Source: JASHZA01 sp035624865 (lineage in GTDB: Bacteria > Desulfobacterota > Binatia > Binatales > Binataceae). Taken from it: 13,070 nucleotides of DNA. The stretch spans positions 1 to 13,070 of the forward strand of contig DASPQS010000070.1 in the NCBI GenBank assembly GCA_035624865.1, given 5' to 3'. Of this stretch, positions 5,612 through 13,050 are shown in pieces (positions within the stretch are counted from its first letter, which is position 1; the number at the start of each line of letters is the position of its first letter). Position numbers and translations under genes: made by a program. The notes beneath the pieces were generated by a model. That model was not told the origin of the DNA. It searched no databases and saw nothing but the letters and a program-made list of their open reading frames with translations.

Positions 5612-6511
5612 ATGCGGTTGCGAAGGTGCGAACTCTCCACTCCCGGCAGCAACGAGAAGATGATCGAAAAGGCGCTCGGCACCGCCGCCGACGTGGTCTT
5701 CCTCGATCTCGAAGATGCGGTCGCGCCCAATCAGAAGGCCGACGCGCGCGGCAAGGTAATCGAAGCCCTGCGCACGCTCGACTGGGGCAGGAAGACCCGC
5801 GCGATTCGGATGAACAATATCGAGACCGAGTATGCCTACCAGGACGTGATCGACGTGGTCGAGAAGGCCGGCGAACACCTCGACCTGATCATCATCCCGA
5901 AAGTGAAGGCGGCGCGCGACGTCTTTTGGGTCGATACGCTGCTCACCCAGATCGAGACGCGGCTCCGCCGCAAGAAGAAGATCGCGCTCGAGGTCCTCAT
6001 TGAAGAGGTGCAGGCGCTGATCAACGTCGAGGAGATCGCGCGATCGTCACCGCGGCTGGAGGCGATAATCTTCGGCCCGGGCGACTTCAGCGCTTCCCAG
6101 GGCGTGCGAATGACGACGATCGGCGGCAGCGTCACGACCTATCCCGGCGACATCTGGCATTACGCGCGCAGCAAGATCGTGGTGGCCGCGCGCGCCGCCG
6201 GTATCGACGCGATCGACGGACCTTACGCGGACTTCCGCAATCCCGACGGCTACCGGGAAGAGGCGATTCGCTCGGTCACGATGGGCTTCACCGGCAAATG
6301 GGCGATCCATCCGAGCCAGATCGAAATCGCCAACGAGGTTTATTCGCCGACTAAAGAGGAAGTCGAACGAGCGCGCAGGCTCGAGGCCGCCTACGCCAAG
6401 GCCGAAGCGGAGGGACTGGGCGCCGTCACTTTCGACGGCGTGATGATCGACGCGGCGTCGGTACGGATTATCCGCAACGTGATCGACAAAGCGAACCTCA
6501 TCGGAATGTGA
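5612..6511 (+). CDS. HpcH/HpaI (CitE-like) lyase: malyl-CoA/beta-methylmalyl-CoA lyase family
   Basis: A 299-residue TIM-barrel C-C lyase closest to L-malyl-CoA/beta-methylmalyl-CoA lyase (Mcl1 type), which splits beta-methylmalyl-CoA into propionyl-CoA and glyoxylate or malyl-CoA into acetyl-CoA and glyoxylate. Visible are RRCELSTPGSNEKM at the N-terminus, the DLEDAVAP loop (32-39), Arg66 in IRMNN for substrate binding, Glu131 and Asp158 (GPGDFS) as Mg ligands, and GKWAIHPSQI (228-237). The lid Asp280 in VMIDAASV corresponds to the catalytic Asp contributed by a neighbouring subunit in these lyases. ATG 5612 was chosen because GGAGGG at 5599-5604 lies seven bases upstream; the frame also has GTG at 5573 without such a site. 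Citramalyl-CoA lyase or the HMG-CoA-type lyase of the Rv2498c group are alternatives. Confidence 0.92.
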   Translation: MRLRRCELSTPGSNEKMIEKALGTAADVVFLDLEDAVAPNQKADARGKVIEALRTLDWGRKTRAIRMNNIETEYAYQDVIDVVEKAGEHLDLIIIPKVKAARDVFWVDTLLTQIETRLRRKKKIALEVLIEEVQALINVEEIARSSPRLEAIIFGPGDFSASQGVRMTTIGGSVTTYPGDIWHYARSKIVVAARAAGIDAIDGPYADFRNPDGYREEAIRSVTMGFTGKWAIHPSQIEIANEVYSPTKEEVERARRLEAAYAKAEAEGLGAVTFDGVMIDAASVRIIRNVIDKANLIGM

Positions 6512-6542
6512 TCGCGGATTCGAAAGCTTGCGAGGAGTACAC

Positions 6543-7349
6543 ATGGACACGCAGACGGCTGAATCGGCCCGGAAACTCCACGACGTGATTGCCCGCCTGG
6601 TGCGTCCGGATACCTTTCCGCTCGCCATTCGGATGATCAAACCAGGCGAAGAACTGCCGGCCGACGTGCGCGTGCCGTCGAAGAGCTTCAATGAAGACTG
6701 GATCGTCTGTCAGTCGATCGGAGTCGCGCGGCGCTATGGCTGGGGCATTGCGGTCGGGCGCGACGATGTGATCTGTCCGCTGGCCGCGATCGCATTCGGC
6801 TTCCGCAGGCCGAGTGACGAATACCTCAAGGGCTCGGTGGCGCTCGGCATGTATTGCAAGGACGAGGAGGCGGCAACGAAGCTCGAAGCGAGCACGTGGA
6901 AATTCGAACCCGGGAGCTATGACTACGTCTGCGTGGCGCCGCTCAGTCGCGCGGCTTTCGTGCCGCACGTAATCGCGGTCTACGCCAACAGTGCTCAGGT
7001 CCTGCGGTTGGTGCACGCCGCGCTTTTCAAACGCGGTGGCCGCGTTATCAGCAGTGCCGGCGGCCGGCTCGACTGCGCCGAGATCGTCATTCAGACAATG
7101 ACCACGAATGAACCCAAGGTGATCCTGCCATGCACCGGGGACCGGGTGTTCGGCATGGCGCAGGACACCGAGATGGTTTTCGCCTTCCCGTGGGAATACG
7201 CCGACGAAATCGCCGAGGGGCTGGAAGGCACCCACAAGGGCGGCATTCGTTATCCGATAACGGTCGCGATGCGCGAGACCGTGACGATGCCGAAGACCTA
7301 TCAGGATCTGATGAAGAAGCTGGTCGAACGCGACCAGACCAGGGATTAG
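6543..7349 (+). CDS. DUF169 domain-containing protein
   Basis: A 268-residue soluble protein that I assign to the DUF169 family (COG2043) from its overall pattern. The N-terminal part has LAIRMIKPGEELP, followed by CQSIGVARRYGWG (Cys56) and Cys78, then VPHVIAVYANSAQVLRLVHAA, GGRLDCAE (Cys178), and LPCTGDRVFG (Cys197) near the C-terminus. The recurring cysteines are typical of the family, but no reaction is established for it and none is proposed here. The start ATG 6543 has GAGGAG just upstream (6532-6537). It follows the lyase gene by 31 bp on the same strand and is therefore probably cotranscribed, which suggests an accessory or regulatory role in the same acyl-CoA pathway. A hairpin follows its stop. 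Confidence 0.85.
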   Translation: MDTQTAESARKLHDVIARLVRPDTFPLAIRMIKPGEELPADVRVPSKSFNEDWIVCQSIGVARRYGWGIAVGRDDVICPLAAIAFGFRRPSDEYLKGSVALGMYCKDEEAATKLEASTWKFEPGSYDYVCVAPLSRAAFVPHVIAVYANSAQVLRLVHAALFKRGGRVISSAGGRLDCAEIVIQTMTTNEPKVILPCTGDRVFGMAQDTEMVFAFPWEYADEIAEGLEGTHKGGIRYPITVAMRETVTMPKTYQDLMKKLVERDQTRD

Positions 7350-7369
7350 GCACTCCGCTAAAAGAGGAT

Positions 7370-7398
7370 GGGGCACGGACCGTAATGGCCCGCGCCCC
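7370..7398. terminator. Hairpin between convergent clusters, likely bidirectional terminator
   Basis: GGGGC at 7370-7374 pairs with GCGCCCC at 7392-7398, continuing inward as CGG/CCG and CC/GG with two A-C mismatches and a five-base loop, about ten pairs in all. On the plus strand GTTTGCTT follows; on the minus strand the hairpin is followed by CATCCTCTTTT. Its place in the 89-bp gap between the converging DUF169 and CoA-transferase genes supports the call, although the T-runs are weak. Confidence 0.55.
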
Positions 7399-7438
7399 GT
7401 TTGCTTGCAGATTCGAAGATACCGCCCTGCCCAGCTCG

Positions 7439-8707
7439 TTACGACTGCGCCGGATTCGCTGCCAGCGTCGCGTCGCGTACGAGAATACCGTCCGCATAGA
7501 GCTTCTTGATCTGATCGCCGGACAGATTGGTCAGCTCGTGCAGGACGCGCTCGTTGTCCTCACCCAGGCGCGCCGAGCGGACTTCGGTGCGGTCCGGCCA
7601 TGCAGAGAATTTGACCGGCACCGCGGGAATCGCCACCTTCCCCAATAACGGATCCTGGATCCAGCGGACCGTCTTGCGCTCGTTCAGATGCGGATGCTTG
7701 ACGGCTTCGTTGACCGTTAGCACGGGAGCGCACGGAACGCGTTCCTTGTCGAGCGCGGCGATCGCGTCGTCGCGCGTGGGGAACTTCGCGAGCCAGTCCT
7801 CGATAATTTTCTGCAACTCGGCGTTATTGTCACGCCGTCCGCGCGCGCCCTTGAAGCGCGGATCATTCGCCAGCTCCGGCATCTCCATCGCGCGGCAGAA
7901 CTGCACCCATTGATGCGGCGTCGGAATCGTCAGGAAGATGTACTGGTCGCCGCGGTAATGGAAGATGCCGGTGGGACCGCCTTGCGGATGCTGCGAGCCG
8001 CCGCGCGTCGGGCGGTACTTCTCGCCGCGCAACGCCACCATCGGAACGTTCGATTCGTGCATGTGGAAGTAGGTATCGAGCAGCGACCCGTCGAGATATT
8101 GGCCCTCGCCAGTGCGTTCGCGATGCAACAATGCGAAGCCCACCGCCATCGCGGCCGCCACCCCGGTCGAGACGTCGCCGATCGCCATCGTAGCGGCTGA
8201 GGGAGCGCGGTCGGGTTCGCCGATTCCGTCGGTCACACCGGCGTAGGCCTGCCCTATATAATCGTAGCCCGCCTTGTACGAGAGCGGTCCGGTCTGACCC
8301 GCCATCGAAATCGAGCACATGATGATCGCCGGGTTGACCTTCTTCACGTCCTCATAGGAAAAGCCCAGCCGCTTGATCACCCCGGGCGCGAAATTCTCGA
8401 CCACGACGTCGATCTTCGGAATCATCGACATCACTAGCTCGCGCGCGCCCGGCTTTTTCAGATCGATCGCGAAGCTGAGCTTGCTGTGATTATGCTGCAA
8501 GTAATAGGTGCTGTGGCTCGAATCCTTGTGCTCGGGCTGGAGCGGCTTCAGGCCTCCGCCGCGAACCCGATCGCCGCCGGGCGCGAGTTCGAGCTTGATT
8601 ACCTCGGCGCCCATCTCGGCCAGCAGCCGCGTGCAGGTGGGACCCGCAACGAACTGTGTGAAATCCAGTACCCGGTAACCTTCGAGCATCCGTGGCTTGT
8701 TCGGCAT
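7439..8707 (-). CDS. CaiB/BaiF family (type III) CoA-transferase
   Basis: A 422-residue family III CoA-transferase. These enzymes move CoA between carboxylic acids (often from succinyl-CoA or acetyl-CoA) through an Asp-acyl anhydride. The N-terminus has the standard LEGYRVLDFTQFVAGPTCTRLLAEMGAEVIKLE. VENFAPGVIKRLG and the catalytic Asp178 in AIGDVSTG follow, then RERTGEGQYLDGSL and a complete C-terminal small domain ending near LGEDNERVLHEL. The ATG at 8707 has a strong GGGGAGGT seven bases upstream. A 117-bp gap containing a promoter-like block separates it from the two other CoA-transferase genes, so it may be expressed separately. The substrate acid is unknown; carnitine, formyl, succinyl-malate or benzylsuccinate specificities cannot be told apart by eye. 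Confidence 0.95.
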   Translation of the reverse strand: MPNKPRMLEGYRVLDFTQFVAGPTCTRLLAEMGAEVIKLELAPGGDRVRGGGLKPLQPEHKDSSHSTYYLQHNHSKLSFAIDLKKPGARELVMSMIPKIDVVVENFAPGVIKRLGFSYEDVKKVNPAIIMCSISMAGQTGPLSYKAGYDYIGQAYAGVTDGIGEPDRAPSAATMAIGDVSTGVAAAMAVGFALLHRERTGEGQYLDGSLLDTYFHMHESNVPMVALRGEKYRPTRGGSQHPQGGPTGIFHYRGDQYIFLTIPTPHQWVQFCRAMEMPELANDPRFKGARGRRDNNAELQKIIEDWLAKFPTRDDAIAALDKERVPCAPVLTVNEAVKHPHLNERKTVRWIQDPLLGKVAIPAVPVKFSAWPDRTEVRSARLGEDNERVLHELTNLSGDQIKKLYADGILVRDATLAANPAQS

Positions 8708-8767
8708 CTATCGGACCTCCCCTGGACGGCGCAAAAGAGCGCAGGAAAAGGGACCAGTTTTGTTCAA

Positions 8768-8798
8768 GCTACAAAATGCGCCCGGAATTGTCCAATGG
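8768..8798 (-). promoter_or_regulatory. Promoter-like block upstream of the third CoA-transferase gene
   Basis: On the minus strand the block reads CCATTGGACA, 14 bases, then TTGTAGC. It closely resembles the block before the thiolase gene (12926-12958) and lies at nearly the same distance from its start codon (TTGGACA ends 82 bases upstream, versus 83). TTGGAC fits a -35 element; the -10 part (TGTAGC) is weak. The rest of the 117-bp gap holds the GGGGAGGT ribosome site and no terminator that I can see. Confidence 0.45.
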
Positions 8799-8824
8799 GG
8801 TTCCGCCGCGCCACCTCCGGCCAT

Positions 8825-10033
8825 TCAGCGTACGACCCCCGATGAGCGCAGCCGCGCGATCGCCAGGTCATCGAGTCCCAACGCGCGCAGAATCTCGTCG
8901 GTATGCTGGCCCAGCGTCGGCGGAGGAATCCGGATCGAGTCGGGCGTCTCGGAGAAGCGCGCGACCGGTCGCACCGCCTTGAGGGGCCCGACCGCGGGAT
9001 GGTCGACCTCGCTAATTGCCGCAATCGCCTCAACCTGCGGATGAGCGAGCAGTGACGGATAATCGTTCATCGGCACGGCGTCACCGCCGATGCTTTTGAC
9101 CAGATCGATGATTCCTTCGCGCGAATGGTTCGCGAACGCGGCGTCCCAAATCGGTTTCGCTTCGGGCGCGTATCGCCCGATGCTGGTGGCGGCGCGTCCG
9201 TAGTCGGCGAACCGCGGGTCATCCAGCACGTGCTCCATGCCAAGTTCCAGCACTAGGCGGTCCCAGTCCTCGCTGTTGCCGCGCCGCAGAATGAAATACA
9301 GCGGGCCGTTCTGCGCCTGATAACCGTATTCAGGCGGGTTCGTGTAATGATCGAGATGGAAGCCAAACCAGTCATCCGGGTCGGTCATCGAATGCCACAT
9401 GATGCCGCGCATATGGAGCAGGGAGCCCAACTGGCTCACCGCCACACGCTGGCCAGCTCCGGTGCGGAGCCGATGGAACAGGGCGCCGAGAACTGCCTGC
9501 GCCGCGAAAATCCCGGTGTTGAGCGCCGCTATATCCGCGCCCACTCTTACCGGCGCGTCGCCGATTCGTCCCAGTGACGCGGTGTATTCCGCCATCGCCT
9601 GCACCACCAGTTCTGATCCGGGCAGATCACGCAGCGGGCCTTCCTCGCCAAATGGGCTGATCGCACAATACACGAGCGCGGGATTGTAACGACTGAGGTC
9701 CTCGTAGGCGAGACCCAGGCGCTGGGCCTCACCGGGGCCAAGGTCTTCGAGGAAAACGTCGGCAGTTCGCGCAAGGCGCTTTAGGATGTCGCGGCCTTCC
9801 GCGTTGCCGAGATCGAGCGCCAGGCTCTTCTTGTTGCGGTTCAGGCTCAGGAATACCGCGCTCTCACCGGCGGCGAACGGCGGCCCCATCTTGCGCGCAT
9901 AGTCGCCGCCGGGCGCCTCGACTTTGACTACTTCGGCGCCACCGTCACCAAGTTGCATGGCGCAGAACGGCCCGCACAGTCCTTGCGTGACGTCGATGAC
10001 GCGGAACCCGGCGAGGCCGCCCTCCATGCTCAT
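8825..10033 (-). CDS. CaiB/BaiF family (type III) CoA-transferase, second of an overlapping pair
   Basis: A 402-residue family III CoA-transferase with the usual N-terminal GFRVIDVTQGLCGPFCAMQLGDGGAEVVKVEAPGGD pattern, NRNKKSLALDL, EDLGPGEAQRLGL and catalytic Asp167 in VGADIAALNTG. RTGAGQRVAVSQLGSLLHMRG follows, then a full C-terminal domain ending with GQHTDEILRALGL. The start ATG 10033 overlaps the stop of the upstream CoA-transferase as ATGA, implying translational coupling and perhaps a heteromeric enzyme such as the two-subunit BbsEF or SmtAB transferases. The upstream continuation of this frame lies inside the neighbouring gene and is not part of the protein. Both paired subunits keep the catalytic Asp, so two separate homodimers are also possible. 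Confidence 0.94.
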   Translation of the reverse strand: MSMEGGLAGFRVIDVTQGLCGPFCAMQLGDGGAEVVKVEAPGGDYARKMGPPFAAGESAVFLSLNRNKKSLALDLGNAEGRDILKRLARTADVFLEDLGPGEAQRLGLAYEDLSRYNPALVYCAISPFGEEGPLRDLPGSELVVQAMAEYTASLGRIGDAPVRVGADIAALNTGIFAAQAVLGALFHRLRTGAGQRVAVSQLGSLLHMRGIMWHSMTDPDDWFGFHLDHYTNPPEYGYQAQNGPLYFILRRGNSEDWDRLVLELGMEHVLDDPRFADYGRAATSIGRYAPEAKPIWDAAFANHSREGIIDLVKSIGGDAVPMNDYPSLLAHPQVEAIAAISEVDHPAVGPLKAVRPVARFSETPDSIRIPPPTLGQHTDEILRALGLDDLAIARLRSSGVVR

Positions 10034-11208
10034 TTGGATCCGCCCGCCGGCCGCTCGTCCGCGATCCCGAGTTCGGCGAGGACTTCCGCCGTATGTTCCC
10101 CGGGCTTGCCGCCGGCACGTATAGGTCCCGCCGGGGTGAGCTCGAAGTTCCAGGGCAGGCCGTCGACGCAGAGGCGGCCCCAGTGCGGCGTGTCGATCTC
10201 GACTATCTGTTCGTTGGCGAGGACCTGCGGCTGGTAGCGCAACTCGTTGAAGTTCATGAAAGGTCCGTTTGGAACCTTTTCCTTCGTCAGGCGGATCATC
10301 CACCACGCGGCGGGCCTGGTCCGGAAGCGTTCGGCAAGAATCGGAATCAGAGCGGTGCGGTTCTGCACGCGCAGGGGATTCGTCGCGAACAGCGGGTCGG
10401 AGATCAATTGCTCGATCCCGAGTGCGCGGCAAAATCCCGGCCATTGCTCGTCACGCTCGACTCCGACGGCGACGTATCTTCTGTCCTGGCATTCGAACGC
10501 CTGATGCGGCGCGCTGGTCGAAGCGGCACTGCCGAGTGGTCGCGGTTGCACGCCCGTGGCAAAGTATTCAGCGAAGCGCGTGGTCTGGAGCGCCATCGCC
10601 GCGGTCAGCATCTCGATTTCTATCCTCTGCCCCCTGCCTGTGCGTTCGCGCGCGATCAGCGCTTGCAGCACCGCCTGCGTGATCGTGGTCGCGGTGGTGA
10701 GGTCGAGATGCGCCAGGTGGCGGAACATCTCGCCGCGGCCGTTCTCCGGGCCGGTCACGCTGCACCATCCGCAAAACGACTGGACAGTCGGATCGATTCC
10801 CGCTTCTCGCGCCATCGGACCTGTTCGGCCGTAGGCTGAGGCAGCAATGTAGATAAGGCGCGGGTTGACCTTCGCGACTACGTCGTAACCCAGACCAAGC
10901 CGTTCGACCGCGCCGGGACGCATGTTCTGGACGAACACGTCGCTCTTTTCGACGATCTTGAGCGCGATCGCCCGATCGGCCTCGTTCTTCAGGTCGAGCT
11001 CGATCATCCGCTTGTTGTGATTGGCAGAGATATAGAGGACCGAATTGCCCTTGATGAGCGGCGGCACGGCGTGCGACAGGCGATCGCCCCCAGGCGCTTC
11101 GACCTTGATCACGTCTGCGCCGAGCGCCCCGAGCAGTTTGGTCGACCACGGACCGACCGCAGCGATTGTCAGATCGAAAACGCGGATACCGTCGAGGATT
11201 TTCGCCAT
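10030..11208 (-). CDS. CaiB/BaiF family (type III) CoA-transferase, first of an overlapping pair
   Basis: A 392-residue family III CoA-transferase. LDGIRVFDLTIAAVGPWSTKLLGALGADVIKVEAPGGD forms the N-terminal Rossmann-like region, with NHNKRMIELDLKNE and VQNMRPGAVERLGLGYD after it. Asp169 in AHLDLTTATT aligns with the catalytic Asp, and RERTGRGQRIEIEML follows. The C-terminal domain ends in GEHTAEVLAELGI. It diverges from the other two transferases in the central FCGWCSVTGPENGRGEMF segment, so the three are paralogues rather than recent copies. It begins 22 bp after the DUF35 gene and overlaps the next transferase by ATGA, placing it in the thiolase operon. Its ribosome site is weak; the start was chosen because the family motif begins at once. 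Confidence 0.94.
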   Translation of the reverse strand: MAKILDGIRVFDLTIAAVGPWSTKLLGALGADVIKVEAPGGDRLSHAVPPLIKGNSVLYISANHNKRMIELDLKNEADRAIALKIVEKSDVFVQNMRPGAVERLGLGYDVVAKVNPRLIYIAASAYGRTGPMAREAGIDPTVQSFCGWCSVTGPENGRGEMFRHLAHLDLTTATTITQAVLQALIARERTGRGQRIEIEMLTAAMALQTTRFAEYFATGVQPRPLGSAASTSAPHQAFECQDRRYVAVGVERDEQWPGFCRALGIEQLISDPLFATNPLRVQNRTALIPILAERFRTRPAAWWMIRLTKEKVPNGPFMNFNELRYQPQVLANEQIVEIDTPHWGRLCVDGLPWNFELTPAGPIRAGGKPGEHTAEVLAELGIADERPAGGSK

Positions 11209-11230
11209 GCCAGCGCCGCCCCATCCGCGC

Positions 11231-11650
11231 TCACGCCGCGCGCAGCTTGAATTTGGCCAGTGTCACCTCATCCGTGACATCATCGAACACGATCTCCACT
11301 GGCATTCCAGCACGAATTTCCTCGTTGATCACTCCGACCAGATTGGTCAGCAGGCGCGGACCTTCCTCGAGTTCCACTTCGGCGACGTTGTAGGGGATCT
11401 CGCCGTCGTAACCGCGGAAATAAGACTGGTGGAAGACGACCCACGAATTGACGCGGCCGCGACCGCTGAGGCGCGTCCAGGTGAATTTACGTGACCAGCA
11501 ACCGGGACACAACGGTGACGGCGGATACCATACTTTGCCGCAGCCGTCGCATTTCTGCAGGCGGAGTTCGCGATGCTTGAGCCCATCCCAGTAGGGTTTG
11601 TTGAGTGAAGAGATGGCCGGGAGGGGTTTTTGATATTGCGGCTGAGCCAC
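11231..11650 (-). CDS. Zn-ribbon/OB-fold DUF35 protein, thiolase partner
   Basis: A 139-residue protein with the DUF35 architecture. An N-terminal helix (PYWDGLKHRELRLQKCDGCG) leads into a rubredoxin-like zinc ribbon with Cys34, Cys37, Cys48 and Cys51. An OB-fold follows (about 60-139, including GRVNSWVVFHQSYFRGYDGEIPYNVAEVELEEGPRLLTNL). Such proteins form complexes with SCP2-type thiolases or the Ltp2 aldolase and help bind the acyl-CoA; BbsA of anaerobic toluene degradation belongs to this type. The start is GTG at 11650, supported by GAGGT five bases upstream (11656-11660). The thiolase-like gene is immediately upstream with a 40-bp gap, the usual arrangement for these partners. Confidence 0.92.
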   Translation of the reverse strand: MAQPQYQKPLPAISSLNKPYWDGLKHRELRLQKCDGCGKVWYPPSPLCPGCWSRKFTWTRLSGRGRVNSWVVFHQSYFRGYDGEIPYNVAEVELEEGPRLLTNLVGVINEEIRAGMPVEIVFDDVTDEVTLAKFKLRAA

Positions 11651-11690
11651 GAATTACCTCAGTTCAACTGCGTGGTTGCGGCGGAATCGC

Positions 11691-12866
11691 CTACCTATGG
11701 TAAATGAGGGAATCGCCATAAACATTGGCCCACTGGATGATCGCGGCGTCTTTAACCTGGCGCGGACCGCATTCCCCGCGCAGTTGCCGGACGATCTCGA
11801 CTTGATGATTCCAGCCCATGATATGCGCCTCGGAGAGCAGGCCGCCATTGGTGTTCATCGGGAGTTTCCCACCCAGTTCGATACGGCCGGCCTGCGTGAA
11901 CGCCGCCGCCTCGCCGGGCTTGCAGAAGCCCCAACGTTCCAGCGCGATCCATGCGAGGATCGAAAACGCATCGTAGGTGAACAACGCATCGACATCTTTA
12001 GGCGCAATTCCCGCCATTCGGTATACCGGCTGGAGTTCCGCCGAGTACTCGAATACGGACTGCTGCGCAACGCCGAGGCCGGGATAGGCCCAGATGAATT
12101 CTTCGCGTCCGCCCGGCAGTCCCTGCATCCCGCTGATATAGACCGGCGCCTTCCTGCCGTCGCGCGCACGCTCCGCCGTCGTAACTATCACGCACGCGGC
12201 ACCATCGTTTATCAGGCAATAGTCGAGCAGATGCAGCGGCTCACACACAAAGCGCGAGGCCTGGTGGTCGTCGATGTCGAACGGTTCGCGCATGATCGCC
12301 GCCGGATTCATCGAGGCGTGCTTGCGGAACGCAACCGGCACCGCGGCCAACGCGCGGCTGTTGGTGTGGTAGCGCTCAAAGTAGCTCCGCGCGACCAACG
12401 CCGCACCCGCGCCGGGCGAGGTCATACCGTAAACCGGATCTTCGCCGTGCCCGCCACCCGCCTCACGCGCGCCCTCACGATCGCCCGAGCCGCCCATCAT
12501 CGGCCGCCGCAATCCGGAAAAGCTCACCGAGGCCAGGCATGCGACCGCGTTCGCCAGACCGGCATTCACGATCATCGCGGCCCATTGGATACAGCTTGCC
12601 GTGAAGCGCCCGTGCGCCCAGGTCTGATTGCAGGCGCGCAGATTCAAGCCCAGCACCTGCGCCAGCGAGTCGCCGTCAGCGCCGATCGGCGAACCGAAAC
12701 TCACGATCATGCCGTCAAGATCTTCGCGCTTGAGCGCGGCGTCATCGAGCGCGTTGATGATGGCGTCGCAGGCCAAATCGATAGGACTGCGCATCAACCG
12801 CCGTCCGTATGGCGAATGGCCGGCGCCGATGATTGCCGCGCGATCTTTCAGGTCGAAGTTGGGCAT
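11691..12866 (-). CDS. SCP2-type thiolase-like protein (thiolase or aldolase)
   Basis: A 391-residue member of the non-decarboxylating thiolase superfamily in the SCP2/lipid-transfer group that pairs with DUF35 proteins. It starts DRAAIIGAGHSPYGRR, with IVSFGSPIGADGDSL and a nucleophile region HGRFTASCIQWAAMIVNAG (85-103). LLDYCLINDGAACVIVTT, the C-terminal TYDAFSILAWIALERWGFC, and GGLLSEAHIMGWNHQVEIVRQLRG (341-364) follow. The only Cys in the nucleophile region, Cys92, does not fall where the usual C-x-S-G motif would place it, and the GHP motif is replaced by EAHIMG. The protein may therefore be a retro-aldolase like Ltp2 rather than a true thiolase. ATG 12866 with GGGG seven bases upstream is preferred over the TTG at 12893. 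It is the first gene of the minus-strand cluster. Confidence 0.92.
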   Translation of the reverse strand: MPNFDLKDRAAIIGAGHSPYGRRLMRSPIDLACDAIINALDDAALKREDLDGMIVSFGSPIGADGDSLAQVLGLNLRACNQTWAHGRFTASCIQWAAMIVNAGLANAVACLASVSFSGLRRPMMGGSGDREGAREAGGGHGEDPVYGMTSPGAGAALVARSYFERYHTNSRALAAVPVAFRKHASMNPAAIMREPFDIDDHQASRFVCEPLHLLDYCLINDGAACVIVTTAERARDGRKAPVYISGMQGLPGGREEFIWAYPGLGVAQQSVFEYSAELQPVYRMAGIAPKDVDALFTYDAFSILAWIALERWGFCKPGEAAAFTQAGRIELGGKLPMNTNGGLLSEAHIMGWNHQVEIVRQLRGECGPRQVKDAAIIQWANVYGDSLIYHR

Positions 12867-12873
12867 GAAATTA

Positions 12874-12906
12874 CCCCGGCTGCACGCCGCCAAACTCCCC
12901 GGCTGC
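12874..12906. repeat. Short direct repeat in the thiolase leader
   Basis: The decamer CCCCGGCTGC occurs at 12874-12883 and again at 12897-12906, 23 bp start to start, between the promoter-like block and the start codon. The nearer copy supplies the GGGG ribosome-site bases. It may be a tandem regulator site or coincidence in GC-rich DNA. Confidence 0.3.
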
Positions 12907-12925
12907 GCACGTCAGCTCGTCCCGA

Positions 12926-12958
12926 GCGTACAAAAAAGCTCCGCGCGATGTCCAATGG
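12926..12958 (-). promoter_or_regulatory. Promoter-like block upstream of the thiolase operon
   Basis: The minus strand reads CCATTGGACA, 15 bases, then TTGTACGC. TTGGAC and TGTACG lie 17 bases apart. The same arrangement occurs before the CoA-transferase gene at 8707 at almost the same distance from the start codon, which argues for a shared sigma factor or activator. The -10 match to TATAAT is only three of six. The remainder of the 184-bp spacer to 13050 shows no other clear element. Confidence 0.45.
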
Positions 12959-13050
12959 CAGTCCACGATGCAGAGCCTGCTTCGCGCCGCTTGCGAGCCG
13001 GAACTGAAAGGATCGGGACGTGGGCGTGATTCCACTGCGAGAGGATCACG

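Noticed and set aside
10034..10444. N-terminal extension of the middle CoA-transferase
   Set aside because: It lies inside the upstream CoA-transferase in another frame and lacks family sequence. The ATGA overlap at 10030-10033 gives the natural start.
11676..13007. A 443-codon open frame on the plus strand opposite the thiolase gene
   Set aside because: It is longer than the thiolase but its product is Arg/His/Ala-rich without family motifs. It lies antisense to a gene with clear homology, as expected for GC-rich shadow frames.
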